A stretch of 64,000 bases of DNA, taken from positions 1 to 64,000 of the forward strand of contig NZ_BLTG01000036.1 in assembly GCF_017312405.1 (NCBI RefSeq), in the 5' to 3' direction. This document shows positions 45,414 through 57,118 of this stretch, piece by piece. A program made the translations under genes and the position numbers. Within the stretch, counting starts at the first letter, position 1. Each line of letters begins with the position of its first letter. The stretch comes from Mycobacterium sp. PO1. GTDB lineage: Bacteria; Actinomycetota; Actinomycetes; Mycobacteriales; Mycobacteriaceae. The notes under the pieces were generated by a model, which ran no database searches, was not told the origin of the DNA, and saw nothing but the letters and a program-made list of their open reading frames with translations.

Positions 45414-46547
45414 TCAGGGCAGCGCCGACAGGATGTCGAGAGGGTTCTGAGGCGGAGCCGGCGCGGTGGCCGGATTCTTCACCGCCTGGGCCGGGGACGG
45501 CCCCGCCAGCGGCGCACTGTCGGTCAGGTGCGGTTGGCCCACGCGCACGGCAACCGGGGCCGCCTCCGCGGGCAGCGTGCCCGCGGCGGTCGGATCCGTG
45601 GCGACGGCGGGAGCGTCGAGGGTGTCGGGCCCGGAAGCGGGCTGCGACACCATCATGTGGTGCGGGGTGGTCGCCGGCTGCGAGGAAGTGACCTGCGCGG
45701 CCGAGGCGGGCTGGGTGTCGGTGTCGACCTGCGGCGCCGAGACGGGCCGCGGTTGAGCGATCACCTCGGGAGCCGACACGGGCTGCGGGTCGGCGACGAC
45801 CTGGGGAGCCGAGGCAGGCTGCGGTTCGGCGACGATCTGCGCCGATGCGGGCGCCGGGGTGTCCACCACCGGCGCCTGGGGCGCCGGTGCCGCGGGCTGG
45901 CGGGCAGGCGCGGGCGCCGCGACCGGCGCTGGGTCGGTCCGGGCCGGCGGGGTGAGCGCTGCCGGGGGCGCTGCTGCCGGCGCCGGCTCGGCGTTGGCGG
46001 TCTCGACCGGCTGCGACGGAGAACCGCCCATGGTCGCGAAGACCCCGAGCGCCGCGACGGCACACACTGCGGCGATGCTCGCCGCCATGGTGATGCGCAT
46101 CGGCACCCGGGCGATGGTGGCGCGGGCGACGGGCACGCGGGAGGTCAGCCGCCGCAGCAGGTGGTGCGCCTCGTCGGCGGGATGCGCGCGAGCGGCCCCG
46201 TAGGCCAGGGTCAGGTGGGGAGCGATGTGGCGGGCCGTCTGGTTGCGGCCTTCCCGAGCCTCCTCCTCCGTGACGTGCTCGATGGTGTCGAAACCGAACA
46301 GTCGCAGCTTGGAGCGCAGCCGGATGCCGTGATCGCGTCCGTCGTCGGTCCATGTCATGCGGATGCCGTCGATGTCGCGGTCGCTTTGCAGGGCGAATGC
46401 CTGCACGCTGCGGGCCGTCGCTCTGGCTATCTCGTTTACCGAATCGAGAGCGACGACTTCGTCAGCCAGGATCGCACCGTCCTTGGTGTCGACCAGCGCC
46501 CAGACTGCACTTGTCGCTGTCAGTGACAGACCCAATACCACGCGCAT
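45414..46547 (-). CDS. Mycobacterial membrane protein with Pro/Ala-rich tail, paralogue B
   Basis: A 377-aa protein paralogous to 28203-29315. N-terminus MRVVLGLSLTATSAVWALVD followed by DGAILADEVV has the same pattern as paralogue A. Shared blocks include IRMTWTDDG and LTLAYGAARAH. One transmembrane segment lies near residues 155-178 after RITMAASIAAVCAVAALGVF. The tail is Pro/Ala-rich with repeated PQPVSAPEV-type units, and ends ILSALP. GAGGGG precedes the ATG. Function is unknown. The conserved end suggests a binding motif or localisation signal. Confidence 0.75.
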   Translation of the reverse strand: MRVVLGLSLTATSAVWALVDTKDGAILADEVVALDSVNEIARATARSVQAFALQSDRDIDGIRMTWTDDGRDHGIRLRSKLRLFGFDTIEHVTEEEAREGRNQTARHIAPHLTLAYGAARAHPADEAHHLLRRLTSRVPVARATIARVPMRITMAASIAAVCAVAALGVFATMGGSPSQPVETANAEPAPAAAPPAALTPPARTDPAPVAAPAPARQPAAPAPQAPVVDTPAPASAQIVAEPQPASAPQVVADPQPVSAPEVIAQPRPVSAPQVDTDTQPASAAQVTSSQPATTPHHMMVSQPASGPDTLDAPAVATDPTAAGTLPAEAAPVAVRVGQPHLTDSAPLAGPSPAQAVKNPATAPAPPQNPLDILSALP

Positions 46548-46700
46548 AGTTACCCCTCGACAACTGCCGGTGTTAGCTTTGTATCGGCGTGCCTGGGTCC
46601 GATGTTACGCACGTTACTCGATTGAGATCAGCCGCGTGAGCGAATCCTTAATTAACCATTTCGGCGAATTAGAGAGGGTAGCTAGCGGTGTGCGCTGTTC

Positions 46701-47108
46701 TCAGAATGCCGCAGTCAGCGGTCCGAGTTGCTGACATAGCGGAGCCGGATCGGTGCCGATCCAGCTACCACAACCGCGGCCGGTGGCGGTGTAGGTGACT
46801 CCCGGGACGAGTGGCGTGAAGTACACCTGGGCCGGCTGGGCACCCGTGCCCTGCGCACACTGCATCGGCGCGCCGGCGTCTGCCGGTTGGACACAGGCCA
46901 CGCTCATATGGGGCGCGGCGGGTGGACCGCAGTCGGCGGGCGCCACCGTCGCCGCCACGGCGTCGACCCCGTCGTGGTGCACCACCTGCGGCGCCGACAG
47001 GGTGAACGCGCACGGCGGGGGCGGTTCGGCGGCGGCGAAGCCGGCGGTGACCACGCCGCCCAGCGGAAGCATCGCGGCGATCAGAACCGTCGCGCCGGGG
47101 CGTCTCAT
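46701..47108 (-). CDS. Small secreted protein, unknown
   Basis: A 135-aa exported protein. The signal peptide ends at FAAAEPPPPCAF. The mature region has several cysteines (CAFTLS, DCGPP, VACVQP, MQCAQG, GCGSW, LCQQLG), consistent with disulfides, and an Ig-like pattern ending PGVTYTATGRGCGSWIGTD. The ATG at 47108 is preferred. Not recognised as a named family. The gap 46548-46700 upstream on the other side contains an AT-rich stretch but no gene. Confidence 0.72.
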   Translation of the reverse strand: MRRPGATVLIAAMLPLGGVVTAGFAAAEPPPPCAFTLSAPQVVHHDGVDAVAATVAPADCGPPAAPHMSVACVQPADAGAPMQCAQGTGAQPAQVYFTPLVPGVTYTATGRGCGSWIGTDPAPLCQQLGPLTAAF

Positions 47109-47163
47109 GCCCGCATGGTAGGGCAACCGGCCGCCCCGCCGCCGGTGAAGCGTGCGGCTCGCC

Positions 47164-49398
<2,235 letters not shown>

Positions 49399-49635
49399 GT
49401 GGTGTTCTCCCGGCATCGGTTTCGGTCAGTTCGTGGCGGCTCGCGTCGGGGCCGGTGACCATCGGCTGGTCGTCGGTATCCGGCAGTCAGTATCGCGGCA
49501 CCGCACCCTTCAGGCGGAGCCTACCCAACTGCGGCGACGACAGGGCGGGCCAGACCTGCGGTGCTCGGTCACGGTCGGGCTTCGGCGCGGCGCGTCGAGC
49601 CGGCCGGCGCACGTCCCGCCGCTACATTCACGGCC

Positions 49636-50469
49636 ATGACATGGGCCGGGAGCAAAGACTGTGTTCGCAGCGTCGCGGCGGCGCTGGGGGTGCTCGTCGC
49701 GGTGGCGGGCTGCTCGGCGCCGCAGACACCCGATGGCACGGCAAACGCGGCCGGGACGCCGCCGGTATCGGGCACCGTCGAGCAGTGGCAGGACGCGGTG
49801 TGCCGCGACGGGACCGAAACCGACTCGGGCACCCGACACATCGTCGACGGCAGTACCTGCGTCCCCCACGACGGCGACGGGGTGGTCAACTTCGACCATT
49901 TCGACTCGGTGCCCGCGATGGACGCGATGCTGTCGTGGGCGCCGTCCCCTCAGGTCGCGACGACGACGCTCGACGACCGTCCGCTGGCGATCTGGACACC
50001 CGACGGCGAGGCCGAGGACCTGGCCCCACTGTCCGGATTCGGCTTCACCGTGGCGTCCTACCGGTCGCCGGCGTTGGCCCGTGCCACCGAGCAGCTGCCC
50101 GGTGCCGTGCCGTCTGCCGAGGTGACGACGATTCCGCCCAACCAGTTCGGTTACGTCGTGGTGACCACCGCGGCGGGTGACCCGCAGTGCATCGTCGAGA
50201 CCACGTTCGTGGGATGCCAGACGGCCGCTCGCAATTGGCAACAGCACGCTGACGGCAGCGGTCCTTACCACGGGGTGCGGGTGAACACCGACGGCACCGG
50301 TTCGTGGGTGGACGGCAATCTCGGCGCCGCGGCCCCGACTCCGTTGGCCGAGCGAACCTACCGCGCCTTGGGGTGGACCATCGTCGCCAACGCCTCGGAG
50401 CTGCGATTCACCCATGACGCCACCGGCCACGGCGCGGTGGTCAGTGCTGCGCGGGTCGCACCGTTCTGA
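49636..50469 (+). CDS. Lipoprotein, unknown
   Basis: A 277-aa putative lipoprotein. The signal peptide ends in the lipobox VAVAGC at about residue 26. Cysteines in AVCRDG, STCVPH, QCIVET and VGCQTA suggest disulfides. Segments FDHFDSVPAMDAMLSWAPSP and GFGFTVASYRSPALARATEQ give no recognised family. The ATG at 49636 is used because it puts the lipobox at the normal distance. It diverges from icd2. Confidence 0.72.
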   Translation: MTWAGSKDCVRSVAAALGVLVAVAGCSAPQTPDGTANAAGTPPVSGTVEQWQDAVCRDGTETDSGTRHIVDGSTCVPHDGDGVVNFDHFDSVPAMDAMLSWAPSPQVATTTLDDRPLAIWTPDGEAEDLAPLSGFGFTVASYRSPALARATEQLPGAVPSAEVTTIPPNQFGYVVVTTAAGDPQCIVETTFVGCQTAARNWQQHADGSGPYHGVRVNTDGTGSWVDGNLGAAAPTPLAERTYRALGWTIVANASELRFTHDATGHGAVVSAARVAPF

Positions 50470-50513
50470 GCGGCGCCCTGCCGGGTTGACGAGCGGGTGC
50501 TGCCGGGCATCGA

Positions 50514-50852
50514 ATGGCAGACATGCAGAAGGTGTCGATCGAAGCTTTGGCCCGCCAGCAGTTGCAGCTCGCGACCGCCAACAACCGCAACGCCGCCGAC
50601 ACCGTGGTCGGCGGTCACGAGAAGGTCCTGCGCCAGACCGTCATCGGGATGGTTGCCGGCGCGGAGATGGGTGAACACGAGAATCCCGGCGAGGCAACCG
50701 TGTACGTGATCAAAGGATCGGTCCGGATGTCCTCGGGTGACGAGCAGTGGGACGCGCGCGCGGGCGACCTGTTGAAGGTTCCCGATGCCCGGCACTCGCT
50801 GGTCGCGCTCGCCGACTCCGCGTTACTGCTGACGGTGGCCAAACTCCCGTAG
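50514..50852 (+). CDS. Cupin-domain protein
   Basis: A 112-aa single-domain cupin. The motif GAEMGEHENPGEATVYVIKG gives a His and Glu pair, and GDLLKVPDARHSLVALAD gives the second motif with a His. The second-motif histidine lies in ARHSL. It probably binds a metal; whether it is an enzyme or a sensor is unknown. The ATG at 50514 or 50523 can serve. The histidine kinase follows after 61 bp. Confidence 0.8.
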   Translation: MADMQKVSIEALARQQLQLATANNRNAADTVVGGHEKVLRQTVIGMVAGAEMGEHENPGEATVYVIKGSVRMSSGDEQWDARAGDLLKVPDARHSLVALADSALLLTVAKLP

Positions 50853-50913
50853 CGCCGAAGTTCTTCCGCAGCTGGGGGGACGATGGTGCCATGGACAGCG
50901 CGGGGCGGCGGTC

Positions 50914-52032
50914 ATGATGCGATCTCGGTGGCGGCGGGCCGGGATCGGCGTACGACTGTTGGCGGCCCAGGCCCTCGTGCTGCTGGTCGCGGCGGCCGCG
51001 GTGTGGGTGGTGGCCGCGATCGTCGGCCCTCCGCTGTTCCGCGAGCACCTGCACCGGGCCGGCGTTCCGGCTGATTCGCTGGAGGAACTGCACGCCGAGG
51101 AGGCGTACCGATACGCGACGGCCCTGTCGATCGGAGGCGCGGTCGCGGTCTCGGCGCTGGCCGCGCTGGCGGTGAGCGGCTACGCCGGCCGGCGCCTGCA
51201 GCGATCGGTTGCCGAAGTCGCGTCGGCGGCCACCGCGGTCGCCGACGGCCGCTACGAGATCAGGGTCGCACCGCAAGAGTTGGGTGAGGAGTTCGACAGC
51301 CTCGCCCGCGCTTTCAACCAGATGGCGACACGGCTGGAGTCGGTGGAGGCCACCCGGCGACGTCTGTTCGGGGACTTGGCCCACGAGATCCGCACGCCGG
51401 TGTCGGTGCTCGACGCCTACATCGAAGCGCTGGAGGACGGCGTGCGCATGTTGACGCCCGAGACGGCCGAGGTGCTCCGGGACCAGACCCGCAGGCTGGT
51501 GCGTTTCTCCGAGGACGTGGCGGCGCTGGCTCAGGCCGAGGAGAACACCGCGAACGTGTCGTTCTGCCGTGTGGCGGTCGCTGCGCTGCTGGAGCGCTGC
51601 GCGGCTGCGGTCGCCGAACGATTCGACGACAAGGGGGTCGCGCTGACTGTGGCCGTCGGTGGAGATGTTCCACCGGTCTGGGCGGACCCGCAGCGTCTGG
51701 CGCAGGTGCTGGCCAACCTCCTCGACAACGCCTTGCGCCACACACCCGGTGGTGGCGCGGTGCAGCTGAGCGCGGATCGCGTGGGCCGGCAGGTGATCGT
51801 ACGGGTGGCCGACGACGGCGAAGGCGTCGCACCGCAGCACCTGCCGCACCTGTTCGAGCGGTTCTATCGGGCCGATCCGTCGCGCAACCGGGTCGGTGGC
51901 GGTGCGGGCATCGGTCTGGCGATAGCCAAGGCGCTGACCGAGGCCCACGGCGGCGACATCAGTGCCGCCAGCGCCGGACCAGGGCAGGGCACGACAATCA
52001 CGGTCACCCTTCCAGTCAGCGAATCCGTCTGA
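50914..52032 (+). CDS. Orphan sensor histidine kinase
   Basis: A 372-aa kinase. TM1 lies at about residues 13-36, a short extracytoplasmic loop follows, TM2 lies at about 68-90, then HAMP. The H-box is FGDLAHEIRTPVSVLDAYIE, the N-box LANLLDNALRHTPGG, G1 VRVADDGEGVAP, and the F and G2 boxes are LFERFYRAD and GAGIGLAIAKALTEAHGG. All are intact. A response-regulator gene normally precedes this type, but here the upstream gene is a cupin and the downstream gene is an M15-like peptidase, so its partner is elsewhere or lost. Confidence 0.9.
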   Translation: MMRSRWRRAGIGVRLLAAQALVLLVAAAAVWVVAAIVGPPLFREHLHRAGVPADSLEELHAEEAYRYATALSIGGAVAVSALAALAVSGYAGRRLQRSVAEVASAATAVADGRYEIRVAPQELGEEFDSLARAFNQMATRLESVEATRRRLFGDLAHEIRTPVSVLDAYIEALEDGVRMLTPETAEVLRDQTRRLVRFSEDVAALAQAEENTANVSFCRVAVAALLERCAAAVAERFDDKGVALTVAVGGDVPPVWADPQRLAQVLANLLDNALRHTPGGGAVQLSADRVGRQVIVRVADDGEGVAPQHLPHLFERFYRADPSRNRVGGGAGIGLAIAKALTEAHGGDISAASAGPGQGTTITVTLPVSESV

Positions 52033-52141
52033 GCCGGCGACCTGCAGCGGCCCGGTGCGGGCCAACGGCCGACCGACGCGCCAGACGCAATTGCCGGCAA
52101 ACCTGGCCGCATGGCGGGGTCGCGCCACTAAGGTGCTGATC

Positions 52142-52798
52142 GTGCGCAGGGACGTGTTTGCCAAGGGCCGGGGCCGATGGCTCGCGGTCGTGGTGTCTCT
52201 GGTCGTCTCGGGCGGCATGATCTACGCCCAGAACGCCGCGCCGCCGTGCTGCGCCCCCGAGCCGTCGCCACCACCGAGCGCCCAGGGCGCGGAACCGAGT
52301 GCCGCACCGGAGCGGGTCCGGCTCTCGGAGGCGGAGTTGCTGGCCGCCAGCGCCCCGGTCGACGGCCGCGTCTTCGACCTTGCCCTGCCCGCCGGCGTCG
52401 CGCCGGAGGGTGGCCTGCAGGTCAACACCATCTGGGCCGCCCGGGCGATCAGTGCCCTGTTCCCGGAGATCACCACCATCGGCGGCTATCGCCAGGATCC
52501 GTTGAAGTGGCATCCCAACGGGCTGGCGATCGACGTGATGATCCCGAACTACCACAGTGACGAGGGCATCGAGCTCGGCAACCAGATCGCCGGGTACGCA
52601 CTCGCCAATGCGGAACGCTGGGGGGTGCTGCACGTGATCTGGCGGCAGGGCTTCTATCCGGGCATCGGTGCGCCGAGCTGGACCGCCGACTACGGCAACG
52701 AGACGCTCAACCACTTCGACCACATCCACATCGCCACCATCGGTGGCGGTTATCCCGACGGTGACGAGACCTACTACATCGCTTCGATGCAGTCCTAG
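52142..52798 (+). CDS. Secreted M15-like / ARB_07466-like peptidase-fold protein
   Basis: A 218-aa exported protein with an N-terminal membrane/signal segment (about residues 11-30) and a linker rich in Pro, Ser and Glu. The C-terminal domain has the zinc-binding pattern WHPNGLAIDVMIPN (HxxxxxxD) and FDHIHIATIGG (HxH), as in D-Ala-D-Ala peptidases and the actinobacterial ARB_07466-like fold. A peptidoglycan-acting role is inferred. A GTG at 52142 is used with AAGG 8 nt upstream. It follows the histidine kinase by 109 bp and lies convergent to a phosphodiesterase with only 2 bp between stops. Confidence 0.78.
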   Translation: MRRDVFAKGRGRWLAVVVSLVVSGGMIYAQNAAPPCCAPEPSPPPSAQGAEPSAAPERVRLSEAELLAASAPVDGRVFDLALPAGVAPEGGLQVNTIWAARAISALFPEITTIGGYRQDPLKWHPNGLAIDVMIPNYHSDEGIELGNQIAGYALANAERWGVLHVIWRQGFYPGIGAPSWTADYGNETLNHFDHIHIATIGGGYPDGDETYYIASMQS

Positions 52799-52800
52799 CC

Positions 52801-54744
52801 CTAGACGGCGATCTGACCGCAGGCGGGCAGCGCCGCCGCGTTGTCCCCGTCGCACAGCTGCGCGGCGTCCAGCGGAGATTCGACCGACGGCGGGGCCGGC
52901 GGCCACAGCGGGAAGATGCTCGCACCGGTCACCCCGGTCAGTCTGGCCACGATCTGCGCGACGACGTTGGTCACCACGTAGGTGAGGTTGCCGATCAGCC
53001 GGACCGGCACGATCGCCAGCGCCGCAAGCGGACTGATCAGGAAGATGTCCTGATCGACGATCTGCTGCAGGCCCGCGGTGAGGCTCTCGGTGAGCCCGTA
53101 CACGATGTAGGGCACGGTGGCGGCGACGGTGCGCACCCCCAGCGCGATGTTCGTCCCGATGTCGGGGTAGCCGTACATCGCGATCGCGTCCTGCAACGCT
53201 CCCCGCAGCGCCTCGTCGTCGTCGACGGGGAAGACATCGCTGGCGCCGAGCGTGGTGAGCGACACGCCGTCGGAGTCGGTGGACGGGGTGCCGCCGAACA
53301 GCGTCATGACGGTCGGGGTGACGTCGACGATCTGGTACTTGAGGTTGATCGCGCCGGCCGCGAACAGGTTCGGGTTCTCGGCGATGACGAAGGTCGACGT
53401 CTCGTCGGGTGACTGAAACCCGTGGCCGAAGCCCCGCTGCGGCTGGTGGCCGTGGTCGGTGACGACCAGGATGGTCCACTGTTCGCCGGTGAGGGCCTCC
53501 CACGCGTCGACCGCCTGCAGGATCTCACCGAGATTGCGGTCGACGTTGCGGATCGCGGCGGCGTACTGCGGCGAGGCGCCGCCGTACATGTGGCCGTTCT
53601 CGTCGACGCCGACGAAGTAGCTGAAGACGAAGTTGGGGACCATCGGGTCGGCGGCCATGATCGCCAGTTCGGTGGCGTCGCCGACCGCGTCGTCGGTCAG
53701 CAACCAGTCGGTGTCTCCTTCGATCTGGCCGATGTCGACGATCTCGTCGGCCGGCGTGGCGCCCGCGCCCGCGATGGCGGAGATGACGTTCCAGTTGGCG
53801 ATCGACGTGGTCTGGATTGCCGAGTTGAACGCTTCGAGTTGGGTGAACACCGTGGGCCAGTCGTCATAGGTCCACGGGGTGAACACGTTGTTGATGACGC
53901 CCGTCTTCTCGCCCCACGCCCCGGTGAGGATGGACGTCCACGACGGGTTGGAGATGGTGGTGTGTCCGGCGATGCTCGCCGGTGCGGTGGTGCCGTCCTG
54001 GATCAGGCCGAAGAAGTTGGTGTTCGCGAGATCGGCGAGCACTCTGCTCAGATTCGTGCCGTCGACGCCGATGACCAGGACGTTGGGCGAGGGATCGGCC
54101 AGCAACTCGATCTCGGGTGGAGCGACGGCGCTGCTGCGCAGCGCGGCGCGCTCGGACTCCTCCCGGGCACCGGCCAGCGTCGCCAACGCCATCGGCAGCA
54201 CCGCAGGTGCGGGAGCGTCGGGAACCGGCTGCGGTGCGGGCTGTTCGATCGCGACATCAGCGGCCTGGGCGGGCGCCGAGGCCGGCGCTTCGGTGGCGTA
54301 CCCGGACGCGACCACCGCGTCGTCGGTCGCGTCCTCGTCCAGGTCCGCGCCGGCGTCGGTGACCTGCGGAGCGTCGAGGTCGGTGCCCTCGCCGACGTCG
54401 GTTGCGCCATCACCGGCTTCGTCGAGGTCGTCTGCGAGGTCGTCCCCGAGATCGGAGTCCGCGTCCGAATCCTCGTCGGCGCCGAGACCCTGTCCCCCGT
54501 CATCCGAGGCGGCGGACTCCTCCTGCTGTGTCGTCGTATCGTCCGTGCGGTCCGACGACGCGGCGCCGGCGGCCCCCGACGACGCCGAACCTCCCGAGTC
54601 GCCGGCCTGACTCGTGGTCGAGGAATCCCTCGACGAATCTGCGGTCTCGGCCGCGGCGATCCCCGGCGCGCTGGCCACGGCGAGCCCGACGCCCAGTGCG
54701 ACCGCGAGCCCTCCCACCCGACCGATGTACTTGGCATGGTTCAT
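52801..54744 (-). CDS. Secreted type I phosphodiesterase/nucleotide pyrophosphatase-like protein
   Basis: A 647-aa exported alkaline-phosphatase-superfamily enzyme. The signal peptide ends at about residue 36, then a Ser/Asp/Glu/Gly-rich linker of about 140 residues (DEDSDADSDLGDDLADDLDE within it). Metal-binding motifs are VIGVDGTN, the nucleophile Thr region AGHTTISNPSWTSILTG, VGVDENGH, VVTDHGHQ and FGHGFQ. A hydrophobic C-terminal segment and a cysteine pair end the protein. GAGGAG precedes the ATG. The acidic linker probably makes it a cell-wall-associated ectoenzyme. Confidence 0.86.
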   Translation of the reverse strand: MNHAKYIGRVGGLAVALGVGLAVASAPGIAAAETADSSRDSSTTSQAGDSGGSASSGAAGAASSDRTDDTTTQQEESAASDDGGQGLGADEDSDADSDLGDDLADDLDEAGDGATDVGEGTDLDAPQVTDAGADLDEDATDDAVVASGYATEAPASAPAQAADVAIEQPAPQPVPDAPAPAVLPMALATLAGAREESERAALRSSAVAPPEIELLADPSPNVLVIGVDGTNLSRVLADLANTNFFGLIQDGTTAPASIAGHTTISNPSWTSILTGAWGEKTGVINNVFTPWTYDDWPTVFTQLEAFNSAIQTTSIANWNVISAIAGAGATPADEIVDIGQIEGDTDWLLTDDAVGDATELAIMAADPMVPNFVFSYFVGVDENGHMYGGASPQYAAAIRNVDRNLGEILQAVDAWEALTGEQWTILVVTDHGHQPQRGFGHGFQSPDETSTFVIAENPNLFAAGAINLKYQIVDVTPTVMTLFGGTPSTDSDGVSLTTLGASDVFPVDDDEALRGALQDAIAMYGYPDIGTNIALGVRTVAATVPYIVYGLTESLTAGLQQIVDQDIFLISPLAALAIVPVRLIGNLTYVVTNVVAQIVARLTGVTGASIFPLWPPAPPSVESPLDAAQLCDGDNAAALPACGQIAV

Positions 54745-54994
54745 GGGACATCTCCTCGGGGCCGCCTGACTGACACCGCTGCGGCAAAGTTGCCGCGGGC
54801 GTAAAAATACGCGGAACACCTGTCCTGGAGGCCATGAATCGGCGACTTGGCTGGAAACAGTCGACCGCCACCAGCCCGCCCCGAGCGAACACCCCGCAGG
54901 GTAGGCTGGCCCGCGCCGCTTGCGGAAGCAGACCGCGACGCTGCCGTTCCGACAGGTGTAGCACCGGAGTTTCGCCAGCGACGGAAGGGCAAGT

Positions 54995-57118
54995 GTGCCG
55001 GACACCCCACGGCGTTTCTCGCGCATCAGCATCCAGTCCAAGCTGCTGCTGATGCTGCTGCTGACCAGCGTGCTGTCGGTGGCCGTGGTGGGCGCGATCG
55101 GCTTTCAGTCCGGCCGCGAATCGCTGCGTGAATCGGTGTTCGAACAGCTCACCCTCATTCGCAGCGCCCAGGCCCGCATGCTGGAAAAAGCGATGCGGGA
55201 CCTGACCAGCTCGATGGTCGTCTACACCCGCGGCAGCACCGCCGAGCAGGCGATCGCCGCGTTCACCGCCGGATACGACGAGCTCCGTGACGCCGAGGTG
55301 CCGCCCGACCGGCAGCAGGCCCTCGTCGAGTTCTACCAGCGCAACTACGGCGAGACCGACGCCGACGCCGACCGCGACGCCGCTCAGGCCCGGGTCCAGG
55401 CACTGCTGCCCCGCGGCAACTCGCAGCGCTACCTGCAGACCACCTACACGCTGGCCGCCGACACCCCCGAGGACCGCATCGAGATCGACGATCCCGGGGA
55501 CGGCAGTGCCTGGTCGGCGGCGAACGCCCAGTACAACGAGTTCTTCCGCCAGGTGATCAAGCGGCAGCACTCCGCCGACGCTCTGTTGATCGATGCCCGT
55601 GGCAACGTCGTCTACAGCGTCGGCAAGGGCATCGACCTGGGAACCAACATCCAGTACGGGCCCTACCGCGGCAGCAACCTCGCCGAGGCGTTCAAGGAGG
55701 CGATGAACTCCAACTCGCTCGACGAGGTCGTGGTCCGGGACTTCGACACCTACCAACCGTCGGGGACGCCCACCGCCTGGATGGTGTCGCCGATCGGTCC
55801 GGCCGGCAACGTGCAGGGCGTGATGGCGCTCGCGCTGCCGGTGGACAACCTCAACCGCGGTCTCACGTTCAACGGCGACTGGCAGGGTGCCGGGCTGGGC
55901 AAAACCGGTGAGACGATCCTGGTCGGGCCCGATCTGCTGATGCGCTCGGAGTCACGACTGTTCCTGGAGGACCCCGACGCCTACCGCAGCGACGTGGTGG
56001 CCGCCGGCACGCCCGTCGAAGTGGCCGACGAGGCGATCCGCCAGGGCAGCACCATTCTCGTGCAGCCCGTGGACACCGACGCGGTCGGGCAGGCCCTGCA
56101 GGGGGCGACCGGAACTCTGATCACCGAGGACTATGAGGGTCGCCGGACGCTGCAGGCGTACTCACCGGTGCAGACCGCGGGATTGAACTGGGTGCTCGTC
56201 GCCAAGATCGACGTGGCCGAGGCGTTCGCTCCCGTCGCCACGTTCACCCGCACCCTGGTGCTGTCCACCGTCGCGATCGTCCTGGTGGTCTGCATCGCCG
56301 CGCTGCTGCTGGCCCGGGTGTTCGTGCGCCCGATCCGCAGGCTGGAGGCCGGGGCCGAGCAGATCGGCGCCGGTGACTTCGATGTCGAGCTGCCCGTCAC
56401 CTCGCGCGACGAATTCGGCGATCTCACCCGCGCGTTCAACCAGATGAGCAGCAATCTGCAGACCAAGGAGCGACAGCTCACCGAACAACGCGCCGAGAAC
56501 CACCGGCTGCTGTTGTCGCTCATGCCCGAACCGGTACTCGAGCGCTACCGCGACGGGGAGGAGAACATCGCCGAGGAGCACCAGGATGTGACGGTGCTGT
56601 TCGCCAACGTCGACGGACTCGACGACCTCGCCGAACAGCTGACCGCGCAGGAATCGCTGGCGGTGGTGAACCGGCTGGTTCGCCAGTTCGACGCCGCGGC
56701 AGACAATCTGGGTGTCGAGCGGGTGCGCACGCTGCACGACGGATACCTGGCCAGCTGCGGTCTGACCGTGCCCCGGCTCGACAGCGCGCGCCGGACGGTC
56801 GACCTGGCCGTGGAGATGCAGCACATCATCGATCGGTTCAACGGCGAGACGGGGCACCGGCTCAGCCTGCGGGCCGGGATCAACACCGGCATCGTGACCA
56901 GTGGTCTGCTCGGACAGTCGAACCTCGTCTACGACATCTGGGGTTCGGCGGTCAACCTCGCCTACCAGGCGCACAAGAGCCCGGCGACGGCCGGGGTCTA
57001 TGTGACCCGTCCGGTGTACGAGGCGATGCGGGATATCCGCGACTTCACCGCCGACGGCGAGGTCGTCGCCAACGATCGCGTCGAACACCTGTGGCGTCTC
57101 TCGGGTGACCAGCGATGA
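54995..57118 (+). CDS. Membrane class III cyclase-like protein, degenerate active site
   Basis: A 707-aa protein: TM1 (about 18-40), a large extracytoplasmic dCACHE-like sensor, TM2 (about 430-450), HAMP, then a cyclase homology domain (about 530-700). The first metal motif reads FANVDGL in place of FADIxGF, so the aspartate is Asn. The transition-state arginine position in SAVNLAYQA is Gln. The second metal segment RTLHDGYLASCG keeps its Asp. Catalysis may be weak or lost. Its stop overlaps the MscS-CNMP start (ATGA). The pair matches M. tuberculosis Rv2435c-Rv2434c as I recall them. Confidence 0.88.
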   Translation: MPDTPRRFSRISIQSKLLLMLLLTSVLSVAVVGAIGFQSGRESLRESVFEQLTLIRSAQARMLEKAMRDLTSSMVVYTRGSTAEQAIAAFTAGYDELRDAEVPPDRQQALVEFYQRNYGETDADADRDAAQARVQALLPRGNSQRYLQTTYTLAADTPEDRIEIDDPGDGSAWSAANAQYNEFFRQVIKRQHSADALLIDARGNVVYSVGKGIDLGTNIQYGPYRGSNLAEAFKEAMNSNSLDEVVVRDFDTYQPSGTPTAWMVSPIGPAGNVQGVMALALPVDNLNRGLTFNGDWQGAGLGKTGETILVGPDLLMRSESRLFLEDPDAYRSDVVAAGTPVEVADEAIRQGSTILVQPVDTDAVGQALQGATGTLITEDYEGRRTLQAYSPVQTAGLNWVLVAKIDVAEAFAPVATFTRTLVLSTVAIVLVVCIAALLLARVFVRPIRRLEAGAEQIGAGDFDVELPVTSRDEFGDLTRAFNQMSSNLQTKERQLTEQRAENHRLLLSLMPEPVLERYRDGEENIAEEHQDVTVLFANVDGLDDLAEQLTAQESLAVVNRLVRQFDAAADNLGVERVRTLHDGYLASCGLTVPRLDSARRTVDLAVEMQHIIDRFNGETGHRLSLRAGINTGIVTSGLLGQSNLVYDIWGSAVNLAYQAHKSPATAGVYVTRPVYEAMRDIRDFTADGEVVANDRVEHLWRLSGDQR

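Noticed and set aside
52016-53503. A 495-codon minus-strand frame opposite the M15-like gene and overlapping the phosphodiesterase
   Set aside because: It crosses the two real genes in a different frame and is Arg/His-rich with no domain.
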